From: Methylotenera sp.
GTDB taxonomy: Bacteria; Pseudomonadota; Gammaproteobacteria; Burkholderiales; Methylophilaceae
Direction of reading: 5' to 3'
Assembly (NCBI GenBank): GCA_013141495.1
Contig: JABFQV010000009.1
Location: 124,001 to 188,000, forward strand
Length of the DNA: 64,000 nt
Each line of letters opens with the position of its first letter. The first letter of the stretch is position 1. Of the stretch, positions 57,167 to 64,000 are shown one piece after another. The translations under genes and the position numbers were made by a program. The notes beneath the pieces are model-generated. The model searched no databases and had not been told where the DNA came from. It worked only from the letters and a program-made list of their open reading frames with translations.

Positions 57167-58879
57167 TTAACTGTTTTTTATCGGGTGAACGATGCTCAAT
57201 GCTACCGCCTCTGCCACTTTAATGCCATCCACACCCGCCGATAAAATACCACCGGCATAGCCTGCACCTTCGCCACAAGGGTATAAGCCTTGGGTGTTGA
57301 TGCTTTGCAAGGTAACATCGTCACGTTTGATGCGGATGGGCGATGATGTACGCGTTTCTACACCGGTAAGTACGCCATCAGCCAAATCAAAACCTTTAAC
57401 TTGTTTAGCAAACTCAGGTATCGCCTCACGAATTGCCGTAATGGCAAATTCAGGGAGTGCGGTATCTAAATTAGTGAGATGCACCCCGGGCGCGTAAGAG
57501 GGCGTGACTTCGCCAAATTTGGTAGAAGTCTTATTGGCTAAAAAGTCACCAATCAATTGCCCGGGCGCGTTGTAATTACTGCCGCCCAGCACAAACGCAT
57601 GGCCTTCCAGTTTACGTTGCAATTCCATGCCGGCAAGCGGATTATCTGGATAATCTATTTCAGGTGTAATACCCACCACGATGCCTGCATTGGCATTACG
57701 CTCATTGCGGCTATATTGGCTCATGCCGTTGGTAACTACGCAGTTAGGCTCAGAAGCAGCAGCTACCACTGTGCCCCCTGGGCACATGCAAAAACTATAA
57801 ACAGAGCGTCCATTTTTTGCGTGATGCACCAGTTTGTAGTCAGCTGCACCTAATTTTGACAATAAGTCCTCGTTGTAGCTCTTACCGTATCTGGATTGAT
57901 CAATCAGCGACTGCGGGTGCTCAATGCGAAAGCCGATAGAGAATGGTTTGGCTTCAATATAAATACCTTTGCGATACACCATTTCAAAGGTATCGCGTGC
58001 GCTGTGACCAACAGCTAATACTAGATGATTGGTTGCAATGTGTTCGCCTGTTTGCAACACCACGCCCTGCACTGCATTATGCCCATGCTTGTCCTTTACG
58101 ATTTCAATATCTTCTACGCGCGCTTCAAAGCGAATTTCACCGCCTAGCTCAATAATGGTGTTGCGCATAGCTTCCACCACGCCCACTAATCTAAATGTGC
58201 CAATGTGCGGGTGGCTCACATACCTGATTTCCTCTGGCGCACCGGCTTTTACAAACTCCTGTATTACCTTGCGTCCATAGTGTTTGGGGTCTTTAATTTG
58301 GCTGTAAAGCTTGCCATCAGAGAACGTACCTGCGCCGCCTTCACCAAACTGTACGTTAGATTCAGGGTTAAGCACGTTTTTACGCCACAACCCCCAAGTG
58401 TCTTTAGTGCGCTCGCGCACGGCTTTACCACGTTCTAGCACGATAGGCTTAAAACCGGATTGCGCTAAAATGAGCGCGGCAAAGATGCCGGCTGGGCCAA
58501 AACCTACCACCACGGGACGCAATTTAACATTAACACCCTCGCCTTTTAAGGAAGCGGGCTGGGGTGAGAGTAAGTTGTCACCAGGGTTTGCCATCGCCAC
58601 AAATTTATATTCAGTATCAGGTGCAGGCTTAATATGTGCGTCTTTACGAAACTTGGCAAGAATCTTCGCTTCGTTTTTAACTTGCACATCCAAGCTATAT
58701 ACATACAGAATCGCATGTGATTTTCGCGCATCCACACCACGCTTAAAAATATCAAAGTGTATTAAATCACTCTCAATGATTTCTAGCCGCTTGAGTAGCG
58801 CTGCCTTGATTTCATCGGCTTGATGAGTAAGCGATTGGGCGTTTTCAATCGGGAGTTTAATTTCGGTAATGCGTAACAT
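57167..58879 (-). CDS. FAD-dependent oxidoreductase of unknown substrate (COG2509-like)
   Basis: 570-aa flavoprotein. The N-terminal about 95 residues form a small domain, followed by the FAD Rossmann motif VVVGFGPAGIFAALIL (about 123-138), the family block KPIVLERGKAVRERTKDTWGLWR, GGAGTFSDGKL, VLAVGHSARDTFEM and a C-terminal PCGEGAGYAGGILSAG. Residues about 103-117 (LLSPQPASLKGEGVN) are encoded by a palindromic repeat and form an apparent insertion just before the Rossmann fold. It stands between DUF2892 and hda. Substrate and partner are unknown. Confidence 0.88.
   Translation of the reverse strand: MLRITEIKLPIENAQSLTHQADEIKAALLKRLEIIESDLIHFDIFKRGVDARKSHAILYVYSLDVQVKNEAKILAKFRKDAHIKPAPDTEYKFVAMANPGDNLLSPQPASLKGEGVNVKLRPVVVGFGPAGIFAALILAQSGFKPIVLERGKAVRERTKDTWGLWRKNVLNPESNVQFGEGGAGTFSDGKLYSQIKDPKHYGRKVIQEFVKAGAPEEIRYVSHPHIGTFRLVGVVEAMRNTIIELGGEIRFEARVEDIEIVKDKHGHNAVQGVVLQTGEHIATNHLVLAVGHSARDTFEMVYRKGIYIEAKPFSIGFRIEHPQSLIDQSRYGKSYNEDLLSKLGAADYKLVHHAKNGRSVYSFCMCPGGTVVAAASEPNCVVTNGMSQYSRNERNANAGIVVGITPEIDYPDNPLAGMELQRKLEGHAFVLGGSNYNAPGQLIGDFLANKTSTKFGEVTPSYAPGVHLTNLDTALPEFAITAIREAIPEFAKQVKGFDLADGVLTGVETRTSSPIRIKRDDVTLQSINTQGLYPCGEGAGYAGGILSAGVDGIKVAEAVALSIVHPIKNS
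58534..58570. repeat. Palindromic repeat inside the FAD oxidoreductase gene
   Basis: caccctcgcc... ctggggtgagag has the ends and base composition of the ccctctccc/gggtgag repeats at 21131-21240. It is translated in frame into about residues 104-116 of the oxidoreductase. On the minus strand it reads ctctcaccccagcccgc... gcgagggtg. Confidence 0.6.
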
Positions 58880-58994
58880 AGGGCTTCACTTTAGGGGGAG
58901 TATTTATCTACCAATAACGCGATTTTACAGTATGTTGAGCCTACGTCTTATTTTGCCAACGACTGTTTTTGATTACATGTTAGACGTCACCAGA

Positions 58995-59618
58995 TTAAAT
59001 CTCTAAATTTAACTGCAACAATTTCTTCAGCATCGGCACAGTCACTGGTTTTTTCTCGGTCAACGACCATACATCCAGTGCATCCAGCACCGCCATTAAC
59101 GTTGGTAAATCGCGGCGTAAATAGCGTAAACAATAATCTACAACTTCATCGGGTAGCCTCATGCCGCGTTCATTGGCATGAGTTTTGAGGGCTTGCGCTT
59201 TTTCTTCATCGGTGAGCGGGTGTAGTTGATACACCAACCCCCAGGCAAGGCGAGTGGCTAAATCACCGCGCAAGCCCATTTGCGTAGGGGCGGCGATGCC
59301 ACTGGTAATGAGGATGCCATTTGAGGCGCGCAGTTGGTTAAACTGGTCAAACAGGTCGATTTGCGCCGCTTCATTGAGCGTATGTACATCATCTGCAATA
59401 CACAGCGGCAATTCAGTTGCCTGTGCCACACGCTGACAGGCTTGCAATAGATGGCTTTTGCCACTCCCTTTTGCGCCCCATACATAGATAAATCGCGCTT
59501 CTACTACGTTATCCAAGGCGAGCTTTAAATGATGCAAGGCTTCCGCATTGCGCCCTGCAATAAAGTTATTCAGCGTTTGTGGGGCAGGCGGTTGAATGTC
59601 GAGTAAGAGCTGTTTCAA
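58995..59618 (-). CDS. hda: DnaA regulatory inactivator Hda
   Basis: AAA+ DnaA paralogue that, with the DNA clamp, promotes ATP-DnaA hydrolysis. The 207-aa protein starts with the clamp-binding-type motif QLLLDI, then Walker A GAKGSGKSHLL (residues 48-58), Walker B-like CIADDVHTL and LRGDLATRLAWGL (box VII with the Arg finger), and lacks the DnaA DNA-binding domain. Its start overlaps the end of the AI-2E permease gene by 4 bases, the usual pairing in betaproteobacteria. Confidence 0.94.
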   Translation of the reverse strand: MKQLLLDIQPPAPQTLNNFIAGRNAEALHHLKLALDNVVEARFIYVWGAKGSGKSHLLQACQRVAQATELPLCIADDVHTLNEAAQIDLFDQFNQLRASNGILITSGIAAPTQMGLRGDLATRLAWGLVYQLHPLTDEEKAQALKTHANERGMRLPDEVVDYCLRYLRRDLPTLMAVLDALDVWSLTEKKPVTVPMLKKLLQLNLEI

Positions 59619-60691
59619 GTGTTGCTACCCGTATAAAAATGACTTTGTAAATAGCGTGTTTTGGCGTGCCTAAAACCTACGGCAATGGCCGCAGAAACTG
59701 GCAATGCCAGCAATACGCCGGCAAAGCCGAACAATTGCCCACCGGCCATTAAAGCAAAAATTACCACCAGAGGATGTAAGCCGATGCGGTCACCCACTAG
59801 GTATGGCGTAAGCGCCATGCTTTCAATAACCTGCCCTAAGCCGAACACAATTAGAATTGGGATAAGGTCATGCAAGGTGCCGAATTGCAACAAAGCCGAA
59901 AGTATGGCTAGCCCTAATCCGAGACCAATGCCCAGATAAGGCACAAACCCTAATAGGCCTGAGAGTATGCCAATTGGCAACGCCAACTCTAACCCCGTCA
60001 ACCAAAGGCCGGCCGTATAAAAAATACTCATTAGTAGCATCACGGTAAGCTGGCCGCGTAAAAATTCCGCCAGTACCGCATCAACTTCAACTGCAATCTC
60101 CGTCGTCTTTGCAATTAGTTTTCTGGGAATAAGATGGCTGATTTTTTCAATGAGGATATTCCAATCGACCAACAGATAAAACAGCACTAATGGAATCAGC
60201 ACCAAGTTGGCAAGCAAGCCCACAATGGCCAAACCTTGGCTACTCAAGCCAAGTGCCAGTTGCTTGGCAAAGTTGCCAGAGGTTTGCCAGTGGTCAGTCA
60301 GTATTTGCTTGATTTGTGCAAAATCAATGTTAAGCGCAACATTAAAGTGTGTTTGTAGCCATGGTTCAACATGCATTTTTGCCGCATTGAAATAAGCAGG
60401 GAGTTTTTGCGATAGTAATAAAACTTCTTTTTGCAGCAATGGGATCACTATCAGCAAAATTAAAAGCAGTGTTGAAAAAAATAATAGCATCACTAACAGC
60501 GTTGCAGCGGTTCGGCTTGGACTATATCTTTTATAGTGAAATGCATCAATTTTATTAACGAGCGGGTTAGCAATGTAAGCCAAAATCGCCGCAATTAAAA
60601 ATGGCGTGAGTATTGGACTTAGCAGGTAAACCAAGCCACAAAACACAAGGCCTGCAATCCACCAGAATGTATGGGGGTGCTTATTGATCAT
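59615..60691 (-). CDS. AI-2E family transporter (PerM-like permease)
   Basis: Integral membrane protein of 358 aa with about eight helices. The family core LIPLVLFYLLVDW, the central GLLGFVPYLGIGLGLGLAIL and the C-terminal GDRIGLHPLVVIFALMAGGQLFGFAGVLLALPVSA are characteristic. The substrate in most bacteria is unproven. It is co-transcribed with hda (4-base overlap) and divergent from purM. Confidence 0.9.
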   Translation of the reverse strand: MINKHPHTFWWIAGLVFCGLVYLLSPILTPFLIAAILAYIANPLVNKIDAFHYKRYSPSRTAATLLVMLLFFSTLLLILLIVIPLLQKEVLLLSQKLPAYFNAAKMHVEPWLQTHFNVALNIDFAQIKQILTDHWQTSGNFAKQLALGLSSQGLAIVGLLANLVLIPLVLFYLLVDWNILIEKISHLIPRKLIAKTTEIAVEVDAVLAEFLRGQLTVMLLMSIFYTAGLWLTGLELALPIGILSGLLGFVPYLGIGLGLGLAILSALLQFGTLHDLIPILIVFGLGQVIESMALTPYLVGDRIGLHPLVVIFALMAGGQLFGFAGVLLALPVSAAIAVGFRHAKTRYLQSHFYTGSNT

Positions 60692-60717
60692 AAAGCTCGC
60701 TATTCCAGTCTATCTAA

Positions 60718-60768
60718 CATTTCGGTTAAACCAGCATTTCAGATAAACCAGCATTTCGGTTAAAATGC
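60718..60768. repeat. Three 17-bp tandem repeats in the purM upstream region
   Basis: Units catttcggttaaaccag (60718), catttcagataaaccag (60735) and catttcggttaaaatgc (60752) are head-to-tail. The first two differ at 2 positions; the third diverges at its end. The set lies 45 bases before purM, next to a -10-like tataac (60772-60777), and 27 bases from the start of the divergent permease gene. Confidence 0.75.
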
Positions 60769-60812
60769 CATTATAACGATAGAACACCTTTTTTGCAGAA
60801 AGCGAGAATACC

Positions 60813-61862
60813 TTGAGTGCCAATGATTCAGATAAAACTTCTATTAGCTACCGCGATGCAGGCGTGGATATGGAGGCGGGCGATGCGCTGGTTGAGCAAA
60901 TTAAACCGTTTGCCAAGCGCACCATGCGCCCTGAAGTATTAGCCGGCATCGGTGGTTTTGGTTCACTGTTTGCGCTACCACAAAAGTTCAAAGAGCCCAT
61001 TTTGGTTTCAGGGACTGATGGCGTAGGCACTAAGCTTAAACTTGCGTTTGAACTGAATAAACACGATACCGTTGGCATTGATTTAGTCGCCATGAGTGTG
61101 AACGACATTTTAGTGCAAGGCGCTGAACCGCTGTTCTTTTTGGATTACTTTGCTTGCGGCAAGTTAGAAGTTGGTACGGCAGCACTTGTGATTAAAGGCA
61201 TTGCTGAAGGCTGTGAGCAATCTGGCTGCGCACTGGTGGGTGGTGAAACCGCTGAAATGCCAGGCATGTATCCAGCAGGCGAATATGACTTGGCAGGCTT
61301 TGCGGTGGGTTGCGTGGATAAAGCCAACATTATTAACGGCACCACCATTGAGGCTGGTGACGTGGTGCTGGGGCTGGCTTCAAGCGGTGCGCATTCAAAC
61401 GGCTACTCATTGATTCGTAAGCTGATTGAAAAATCCGGTATTGATTTTGAGTCGGACTTCCATGGTAAAAAATTCAAAGACGTAGTGATGGCGCCTACGC
61501 GTATTTATGTGAAATCTTTACTAAAACTGATTGAAGCCATGCCGGTAAAAGGCATGGCACATATCACCGGTGGCGGCATTACCGAAAATATTCCACGCGT
61601 GCTACCAGCAGGCCTAACGGCTGAGATTAAAGCGGCTAGCTGGCAGTTGCCACCGTTGTTTCAATGGCTGCAAGCGCAGGGCAACATGGTGCCAAGTGAA
61701 ATGTATAAAACATTCAACTGTGGCATTGGCATGGCGGTGATTGTGGCAAAAGAACATGCGGCAGCGGCTAAAGCATTGCTGGAAACTTCGGGTGAAACTG
61801 TGTTTGAGATTGGCCAAATTCGCGCACAAAATGCAGGTGAAGCACCAACTATTGTCGTTTAG
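60813..61862 (+). CDS. purM: Phosphoribosylformylglycinamidine cyclo-ligase (AIR synthetase)
   Basis: Purine pathway enzyme of 349 aa forming AIR from FGAM. The start is TTG 60813 with a gcgag box before it; no ATG is in frame nearby. Motifs: [76 protein letters not shown] and [13 protein letters not shown]. purN, often directly downstream, is not here; a DUF3108 gene follows instead. Confidence 0.97.
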   Translation: MSANDSDKTSISYRDAGVDMEAGDALVEQIKPFAKRTMRPEVLAGIGGFGSLFALPQKFKEPILVSGTDGVGTKLKLAFELNKHDTVGIDLVAMSVNDILVQGAEPLFFLDYFACGKLEVGTAALVIKGIAEGCEQSGCALVGGETAEMPGMYPAGEYDLAGFAVGCVDKANIINGTTIEAGDVVLGLASSGAHSNGYSLIRKLIEKSGIDFESDFHGKKFKDVVMAPTRIYVKSLLKLIEAMPVKGMAHITGGGITENIPRVLPAGLTAEIKAASWQLPPLFQWLQAQGNMVPSEMYKTFNCGIGMAVIVAKEHAAAAKALLETSGETVFEIGQIRAQNAGEAPTIVV

Positions 61863-61932
61863 TTGGTTTTGTAGGTAACGATTGCTGGTTTGATGCGTTA
61901 AAGGTGATGTGTCTAAAATTACAGGGATTTTT

Positions 61933-62661
61933 ATGTTTAATCACATCAAAGGTTTGAGTTTTGTTTTTTTTCTGTTTGCAGGCTCAATCGCGTTCGCACA
62001 GCCAGCCGTAACATCAAAAGCCGCGTTACCTAAACAGATTCAGGCTAAGTATGAAGTCACCAAAAACGGCCAGCCTTTTGCTAACGTACATGAGCAATTC
62101 TCAATCACTGACAATACTTATAAAGTGGAAAGCATTACCAAAGGCATCGGTGTTTATGCTTTGTTCGGTGAACGCCAATTAACCAGTGTTGGTGAAGTGA
62201 CAGCGCAAGGATTAAAGCCAACCCGCTTCGAGCTGCATCAAGGTGATAATGCAAAAAAATCATTATTGGCGGATTTTGACTGGGTTAAACAAAACTTAAC
62301 CATGACAGTGAAAGGCCGGGTGAAAGAAGCAAGCCTTGCACCAGGGTCGCAAGATTTAGCAAGCTACGCCTACCAATTTATGTTTTTGCCTACGCCGCTA
62401 AAAGACACCATTACAGTAGTACTCACCACTGGTAAAAAGCTGAACAATTACCACTATAGAATCAACCCAGTGTTGGAAGTCATTGAGAATGCAGGTGTTC
62501 AGTACAAAACCCTGCATCTTGAGCCGCCTGAACAAAACGGCGCTGAGACTAAAGAGCTGTGGTTAGCTACTGAGCATTATTATGTGCCAGTGCGCATTAT
62601 GATGATTGACGAAAACGGGCAAAAGCTCGAGCAAACATTAACTGAATTACACGTGAAGTAG
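61933..62661 (+). CDS. DUF3108 domain protein, secreted
   Basis: About 242-aa exported protein. ATG 61933 has an aggg box 6-7 bases before it and yields a signal peptide (LSFVFFLFAGSIAFAQ); GTG 61909 is an in-frame alternative. The DUF3108 domain covers nearly all of the mature part: ITKGIGVYALFGERQLTSVGEV, PGSQDLASYAYQFMFLP and KELWLATEHYYVPVRI. It is a paralogue of 16927-18072, but without the membrane anchor and Pro-rich linker. Function unknown; its place after purM (usually after purN) is common in betaproteobacteria. Confidence 0.88.
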   Translation: MFNHIKGLSFVFFLFAGSIAFAQPAVTSKAALPKQIQAKYEVTKNGQPFANVHEQFSITDNTYKVESITKGIGVYALFGERQLTSVGEVTAQGLKPTRFELHQGDNAKKSLLADFDWVKQNLTMTVKGRVKEASLAPGSQDLASYAYQFMFLPTPLKDTITVVLTTGKKLNNYHYRINPVLEVIENAGVQYKTLHLEPPEQNGAETKELWLATEHYYVPVRIMMIDENGQKLEQTLTELHVK

Positions 62662-62713
62662 ATGCAAGTGTTCTGCATTTACATTCACTACAACGACTAA
62701 TAGAGAAATCAAT

Positions 62714-64000
62714 ATGACGCCAAATTTAATACGGCAAGCTTCGGTAATGTTATCTAATCTGCTTGAATTCAACAGCCCCGCAGATGTGAAATTAAGTGAA
62801 TTTTTTCGCAACAATCGTGATCTAGGCACTAAAGAGCGCGCCTTTGTGGCAGAAAGCGTTTATGGCGTGCTACGCCGTTTACGCTTTCTTAGCACAGTGA
62901 CTGCTAATGATGAAAACGATCCTGATGATGCGCGTAAGCTGGTGTTGGCCTGGATGTTACGCATACAAGGCATGAGCATCCAAAAAATTACACCTATGTT
63001 GAGTGAGCAGCAAATCGAGTGGGCGCATACCATTAAAGCAAAATCCACCGAAAATATGCCGTTAGCCGTGCAGGCCGATGTACGCGATTGGCTGTGGGAT
63101 AAACTGGTCGCGCAATATGGAGAAAGTGAAGCGCTCACCATTGCGCGTAGCATGCACGAATCCGCCACGCTGGATTTACGCGTCAACACCATTAAAGCCA
63201 CGCGTGACGAAGTATTAGCAAAGTTCATTGCAGAAAACACCACGGGTGAAGCTAACATTACAAAAACGCCTTATTCACCAATCGGCCTGCGTATGCCGCT
63301 ACGTTTGAACATCAGCCGTCACGTGCTGTTTACCGAAGGTCAGATTGAAGTGCAAGATGAAGGTAGCCAGATATTAGCGCACTTGGTAGCACCCAAACGC
63401 GGCATGATGGTGGCAGATTTTTGTGCCGGTGCAGGCGGAAAAACACTGGCGATGGGTGCGTTGATGCGCAACACCGGCCGTTTGTATGCATTTGATATAT
63501 CAGCAAAACGTCTGCATAGTTTGGGGCAGCGCCTAAAACGCTCAGGGTTAAGTAACCTCAATGCACAAAGCATTAGCAGTGAAAATGACCCTAAACTTAA
63601 ACGTCTGAACGGAAAGTTTGACCGCGTGCTAGTTGACGCCCCCTGCACGGGCTTAGGCACTTTGCGTCGCAATCCAGACCTTAAATGGCGCCAAACACCG
63701 CAAGACTTAGCTGAGCTTACCGTAAAACAGGTCAACATTTTAGCGCGTGCCGCTAAGTTGACCAAGGCTGGCGGGCGCCTGATTTACTCCACATGTAGCT
63801 TGCTTAAAGATGAGAACGAACAAATTGCTGAAGGCTTTTTAGCAACGCATCCTGATTTTAAATTACTGAATGCTGCCGAGATTTTAAGTCAGCAGCAAAT
63901 CAATCTAGATACAGGACCATACCTAAAACTACTGCCACATTTACATAATACCGATGGCTTTTTTGCTGCGGTGTTTGAAAAACTGGATGCGAGTGCGCCA
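62714..64000 (+). CDS. RsmB/NOP family RNA (cytosine-5) methyltransferase, 3' truncated
   Basis: SAM-dependent m5C RNA methyltransferase; the frame stays open from ATG 62714 to the window edge (429 codons). The N-terminal helical part resembles the NusB-like domain of RsmB. SAM-binding MVADFCAGAGGKTLAMG is followed by DAPCTGLGTLRRNPDLKWR with Cys311 (motif IV) and IYSTCSLLKDENE with Cys361 (motif VI, nucleophile). Whether it modifies 16S rRNA C967 like RsmB or another site cannot be told. A tagagaaat sequence upstream provides a weak RBS. Confidence 0.93.
   Translation, partial: MTPNLIRQASVMLSNLLEFNSPADVKLSEFFRNNRDLGTKERAFVAESVYGVLRRLRFLSTVTANDENDPDDARKLVLAWMLRIQGMSIQKITPMLSEQQIEWAHTIKAKSTENMPLAVQADVRDWLWDKLVAQYGESEALTIARSMHESATLDLRVNTIKATRDEVLAKFIAENTTGEANITKTPYSPIGLRMPLRLNISRHVLFTEGQIEVQDEGSQILAHLVAPKRGMMVADFCAGAGGKTLAMGALMRNTGRLYAFDISAKRLHSLGQRLKRSGLSNLNAQSISSENDPKLKRLNGKFDRVLVDAPCTGLGTLRRNPDLKWRQTPQDLAELTVKQVNILARAAKLTKAGGRLIYSTCSLLKDENEQIAEGFLATHPDFKLLNAAEILSQQQINLDTGPYLKLLPHLHNTDGFFAAVFEKLDASAP

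Noticed and set aside
60718-60768. CRISPR-like array
   Set aside because: Units are directly adjacent with no spacers, only three copies, and no cas genes are present.

Overview
The window reads as a chromosomal stretch of a Gram-negative betaproteobacterium. The best guess is Nitrosomonadales, probably a Methylophilaceae/Methylotenera-like methylotroph; that is an inference from gene types and gene order, not from a marker gene. Pointers are the proteobacterial GshA type next to gshB, a metX-metW pair, gatCAB, the minor-pilin order fimT-pilV-pilW-pilX-pilY1, Mpl, and an lptM-lysA pair. Nearly all of it is core genome. I saw no tRNA, rRNA, CRISPR, phage, plasmid or transposase gene. The first gene (mpl) is cut by the left edge and the last (an RsmB/NOP-type RNA methyltransferase) by the right edge.

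Layout. 1-2.7 kb (+): mpl, a TonB-like protein, a thioredoxin-like [2Fe-2S] protein. 2.7-6.0 kb (-): HIT protein, nadA, nudB, ispH. 6.1-7.0 kb (+): purU. 7.3-8.7 kb (-): lptM-lysA. 8.9-16.7 kb (+): a type IV pilus minor-pilin operon ending in a large pilY1 and a clear terminator. 16.9-32.8 kb (-): a 16-kb same-strand block. In transcription order it runs mreB, mreC, mreD, mrdA, rodA, rlpA, a PBP5-type carboxypeptidase gene, a YbeD-like gene, lipB, lipA, gshA, gshB, apbE, a NusG-domain-II (EetA-like) gene, a Gx-transporter (EetB-like) gene and a DUF3108 gene. 33.0-36.3 kb (+): gatCAB. 36.4-45.5 kb, mixed strands: DUF4124, pyrE, exonuclease III, ampG, metW, metX, gamma-carbonic anhydrase, prmC, prfA, hemA. 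45.6-51.2 kb (+): rpe, gph, a trp leader and trpE, then a MASE1-PAS-GGDEF-EAL protein. 51.3-56.8 kb: moaC (-), then a BepA-like protease, soxY, soxZ, ahpC and ahpF (+). 56.9-60.7 kb (-): DUF2892 protein, FAD oxidoreductase, hda, AI-2E family permease. 60.8-64 kb (+): purM, a second DUF3108 protein, the RNA methyltransferase.

How the genes work together. The lateral-wall elongation machinery (MreBCD, PBP2, RodA, RlpA, a carboxypeptidase) sits next to lipoate synthesis (LipB, LipA). Further along the same strand is a thiol/flavin group: GshA and GshB make glutathione, and ApbE, EetA-like and EetB-like proteins form a putative flavin electron-transfer module. AhpC/AhpF give peroxide defence and lie beside an orphan SoxYZ pair. 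RPE, Gph and TrpE form the common rpe-gph-trpE neighbourhood, here with a readable Trp-codon leader.

The least ordinary content lies in the small elements. Two about 142-bp MITE-like elements have identical 101-bp internal lengths but unrelated terminal repeats; one of them supplies the ribosome-binding site of soxZ. A second element family has a full copy (182 bp) and a deletion derivative (68 bp). Several palindromic repeats are translated into protein, at the gshB C-terminus, the apbE N-terminus and inside the FAD oxidoreductase. A compact trp attenuator appears to have its Trp codons inside the terminator stem.
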